From the NCBI GenBank assembly GCA_000436755.1, contig FR887294.1, positions 4,290 to 11,421 of the forward strand: a stretch of 7,132 bases of DNA. Reading direction: 5' to 3'. Numbering within the stretch: position 1 is the stretch's first letter; every line of letters starts with the position of its first letter. Origin of the DNA: Clostridium sp. CAG:253. GTDB taxonomy: Bacteria; Bacillota; Clostridia; Lachnospirales; Lachnospiraceae. The notes under the pieces were generated by a model. That model searched no databases. It saw only the letters and a program-made list of their open reading frames with translations, and was not told where the DNA came from. A program made the translations under genes and the position numbers. This document shows, one piece after another, positions 5,742 to 7,132 of the stretch.

Positions 5742-6353
5742 ATGTTTAATTATGAGAAGCGATTGCAATATCCCGTTAATATAACAAGATGTGATCCAAA
5801 GGCAGCTATGGTAATTATAAGTCAATACGGTGGCCCTGATGGCGAGGCCGGTGCGGCATTACGTTATCTTTCCCAGCGCTACAGCATGGTTGACCGTCGT
5901 GTTATGGGAACCCTTACTGATATTGGCACTGAAGAACTTGGACACCTTGAAATCGTTGCAACTATCATCAGACAGCTTACAAAAAATCTTACACCAGAAG
6001 AAATCAAAGCCTCCGGATTTGATAAATATTATATTGACCACACACTTGCCATTTGGCCGCAGGCTGCAAGTGGTGAACCTTTTAGTGCAAGCCAGTTCCA
6101 GAGCACAGGTGATACAATCACCGACCTTTACGAAGATATGGCGGCGGAACAAAAAGCCCGTTTGACATATGACAATATTCTCCGCATTGTCAAAGACCCG
6201 GAAGTCGCTGACCCTATCCGTTTTCTTCGTGAAAGAGAAATCGTTCATTTCCAGAGATTCGGCGAATGTTTAAGACGCACTCAGGAAAATCTTGACTGCC
6301 GAAACTTCTATGCTTTTAATCAGCAGATTGATAAGAAGAGCTGTGGAAAATAA
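5742..6353 (+). CDS. cotJC: Spore coat protein CotJC, manganese catalase family
   Basis: Ferritin-like four-helix protein of the spore coat, related to dimanganese catalases that split hydrogen peroxide. It has 203 residues, close to Bacillus CotJC. By alignment with the lactobacillus enzyme the five metal ligands are Glu35 (DGEAGA), Glu65 and His68 (EELGH), Glu136 (AAEQKAR) and Glu166/His169 (REREIVHFQ, with His169 as the ligand counterpart). All are present, so the metal site looks intact. The long C-terminal arm of true catalases is absent, as in other CotJC proteins. The start is ATG at 5742 with GAGG at 5733-5736. It lies 77 bp after cotJB on the same strand, probably in one transcript, with hairpins in the gap. 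A frameshifted relic of a similar gene lies about 180 bp downstream. Confidence 0.95.
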   Translation: MFNYEKRLQYPVNITRCDPKAAMVIISQYGGPDGEAGAALRYLSQRYSMVDRRVMGTLTDIGTEELGHLEIVATIIRQLTKNLTPEEIKASGFDKYYIDHTLAIWPQAASGEPFSASQFQSTGDTITDLYEDMAAEQKARLTYDNILRIVKDPEVADPIRFLREREIVHFQRFGECLRRTQENLDCRNFYAFNQQIDKKSCGK

Positions 6354-6373
6354 AAATGAATAGATTTTGCATA

Positions 6374-6463
6374 TGATATAATGTTGTTAGGCAAAAGGAA
6401 ATAATAGGCCATGACGGACAGCTAACGAAAACCCCGAAAGTGTACCAGACTTCCGGGGTTTTC
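6374..6463 (+). ncRNA. Candidate short transcript (extended -10 promoter to terminator)
   Basis: TGATATAAT at 6374-6382 is a perfect extended -10 element; no good -35 is seen about 17 bp upstream. A start near 6389 and the terminator ending at 6463 would give an RNA of about 75 nt. Its 5' part contains GTTAG (6386-6390), complementary to CTAAC (6422-6426), and no ORF with a ribosome site. I matched it to no known riboswitch or RNA family. It may simply be cotJ operon tail plus terminator. Confidence 0.3.
6427..6463 (+). terminator. Strong intrinsic terminator after cotJC
   Basis: The 15-bp stem pairs 6427-6441 (GAAAACCCCGAAAGT) with 6449-6463 (ACTTCCGGGGTTTTC), with one A-C mismatch and a 7-nt loop GTACCAG. 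The descending arm ends in TTTTC followed by TATT. It lies 73 bp after the cotJC stop and is the likely end of the cotJ transcript. The A-rich ascending arm gives a T run on the other strand too, so it could work in both directions. Confidence 0.85.
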
Positions 6464-6535
6464 TATTCCTATCGTTTTCCAACAAGCTACAATTGTTGCC
6501 CCCTCACAAATCCCCTAAAATCAGGCTTTTAAAAT

Positions 6536-6617
6536 ATTATAAGTTCTCGAATACAGTTGTCCTGATGGCAAAGCTGGAGCAGCAATATCGGTGTGTTTTT
6601 CCCGGCACCCACTATAA
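6536..6617 (+). pseudogene. Frameshifted relic of a second cotJC-like gene
   Basis: Bases 6550-6587 match cotJC 5824-5861 at 29 of 38 positions by hand alignment, and 5 of the 9 differences are third-codon changes. In that frame the relic reads EYSCPDGKAGAAI where cotJC reads QYGGPDGEAGAAL (8 of 13 identical). The metal ligand Glu35 is Lys here. Upstream, ATTATAAGT (6536-6544) equals cotJC 5814-5822, but the gap to the next match is 4 nt longer, which breaks the frame. The reading frame is closed by TAA at 6540 and 6615, so no protein longer than 24 residues can come from it. Weak similarity may continue from about 6505 and to about 6650. It looks like the decayed copy of a diverged paralogue rather than a recent duplication. 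Confidence 0.65.
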
Positions 6618-6714
6618 CTATTGACTTTTTTATCTACGCTCCTATACTGTAAGTAGATTGTCACTGCAACCAGTACAACTACCGCAAAGGCAAAAGCAAA
6701 AAATGAGGATTAAA

Positions 6715-7053
6715 ATGAACAAAATATTCAAAAATATAGATAAACTACTGGAAACTGATTTAGCAAAAAACTCAATTAAAGTAATAGATAATTCAGGATA
6801 TACTATAGAAAAAATAGAACCTGTTGCTATAGAAAGCTGCATGACTCCCGGCACTTTCAGAATAACACCTGTCTCCATAAAAAATGAAAATGAAAGTATA
6901 ATTTTTAATAATAGAAGAGATAAACTGAAAATTTTGGTGAAGGATTTTGAGGATGGAACAGTTATAGTACAAACAGACGAATTTATACCTCAAATTACAA
7001 AAGCAAAAAGTCAGTGTACCAACTGTACCAATTGTGGAAGATGCAGTTGGTAA
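6715..7053 (+). CDS. Hypothetical 112-residue protein with C-terminal CxxCxxCxxC tail
   Basis: I do not recognise this protein. I chose ATG at 6715 because GAGG (6705-6708) lies six bases upstream. In-frame TTG at 6658 and ATG at 6703 lack such a site, and the extra residues they would add look like translated leader. The body (1-95) resembles a small folded domain: an amphipathic start (NKIFKNIDKLLETDLAKNS), alternating polar/hydrophobic strands such as KLKILVKDFEDGTVIVQTDE, and one Cys in ESCMTPGTFRITP. The tail is QCTNCTNCGRCSW, four Cys each three residues apart, ending in Trp. There is no signal peptide or membrane segment. It follows the cotJC relic and shares an AAATGAGG leader word with cotJC and the ORF at 4503. 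A metal-binding or cross-linking coat protein, or a modified-peptide precursor, are possibilities without proof. The last 79 bases of the window, after its stop, show no identifiable gene. Confidence 0.6.
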   Translation: MNKIFKNIDKLLETDLAKNSIKVIDNSGYTIEKIEPVAIESCMTPGTFRITPVSIKNENESIIFNNRRDKLKILVKDFEDGTVIVQTDEFIPQITKAKSQCTNCTNCGRCSW

Positions 7054-7132
7054 CCAGCCTATGATATTAAGCCTTCCATGCCAAAATAAGTGGAAATTGT
7101 TTTAACAGATATTTAAATGGAAAGTAGGCGGT

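Noticed and set aside
5859..6248. Minus-strand 129-codon ORF and plus-strand 111-codon ORF (5830-6165) inside cotJC
   Set aside because: Both are other-frame readings of cotJC, where all metal ligands are conserved in the accepted frame.
6386..6463. Known riboswitch class upstream of the 3' ORF
   Set aside because: I could not match its bases to the preQ1, fluoride, ZTP, THF or c-di-GMP consensus patterns, and the terminator lies 250 bp before the next ORF.
6658..6714. Longer start (TTG 6658 or ATG 6703) for the Cys-tailed ORF
   Set aside because: Neither has a Shine-Dalgarno, and the added residues overlap the ribosome site that serves ATG 6715.
7012..7050. Ferredoxin-type iron-sulphur motif in the Cys tail
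   Set aside because: The spacing is CxxCxxCxxC, not CxxCxxCxxxC followed by Pro. There is only one cluster, at the extreme C-terminus and without a ferredoxin fold around it.

Overview
The window comes from an AT-rich, low-GC Gram-positive endospore former, most likely a member of the Clostridia and plausibly Lachnospiraceae-like. The grounds are a complete cotJABC spore-coat operon, purine-rich Shine-Dalgarno sites, AT-rich codon use, a tRNA without an encoded CCA, and a secreted D-Ala-D-Ala carboxypeptidase. No transposase, integrase, phage gene or CRISPR array is visible.

Left part (1-2360). On the minus strand lies the 5' part of a penicillin-binding D-Ala-D-Ala carboxypeptidase that runs off the window. 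Next comes a tRNA-Arg(CCU), also on the minus strand, with a near-ideal promoter. Divergent from it is a 494-residue ClpX. This ClpX keeps the zinc finger, Walker motifs and the ClpP-docking IGF tripeptide. It also has a poly-asparagine N-terminus, a long Met/Asn/Lys linker, and Ser-Lys-Asn where the RKH substrate-recognition motif normally sits. It stands alone, without clpP, and may be a second, specialised ClpX. It ends at a hairpin shared with the convergent gene that follows.

Middle (2374-4980). A monocistronic minus-strand gene encodes a membrane-anchored DUF885-type predicted zinc peptidase. It starts with TTG and has a recognisable housekeeping-type promoter. The AT-rich DNA beyond it holds an unrecognised 78-residue ORF with a plausible promoter and ribosome site, followed by three tandem 22-bp AT-rich repeats.

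Right part (4985-7132). The cotJ operon follows: cotJA with a Cys-rich N-terminal extension, cotJB with an ATGA overlap, and cotJC, a manganese-catalase-like gene with all five metal ligands. In Bacillus these proteins form part of the inner spore coat and are made in the mother cell. After cotJC come an extended -10 promoter element and a strong intrinsic terminator about 45 bp apart, which could define a small RNA. Then there is a decayed, frameshifted fragment of a second cotJC-like gene, and a small unrecognised ORF ending in a CxxCxxCxxC tail. The fragment shows that this end of the locus has been duplicated or rearranged. No complete new defence or mobile system is visible. The most unusual items are the atypical ClpX, the cotJC relic and the Cys-tailed ORF beside it.
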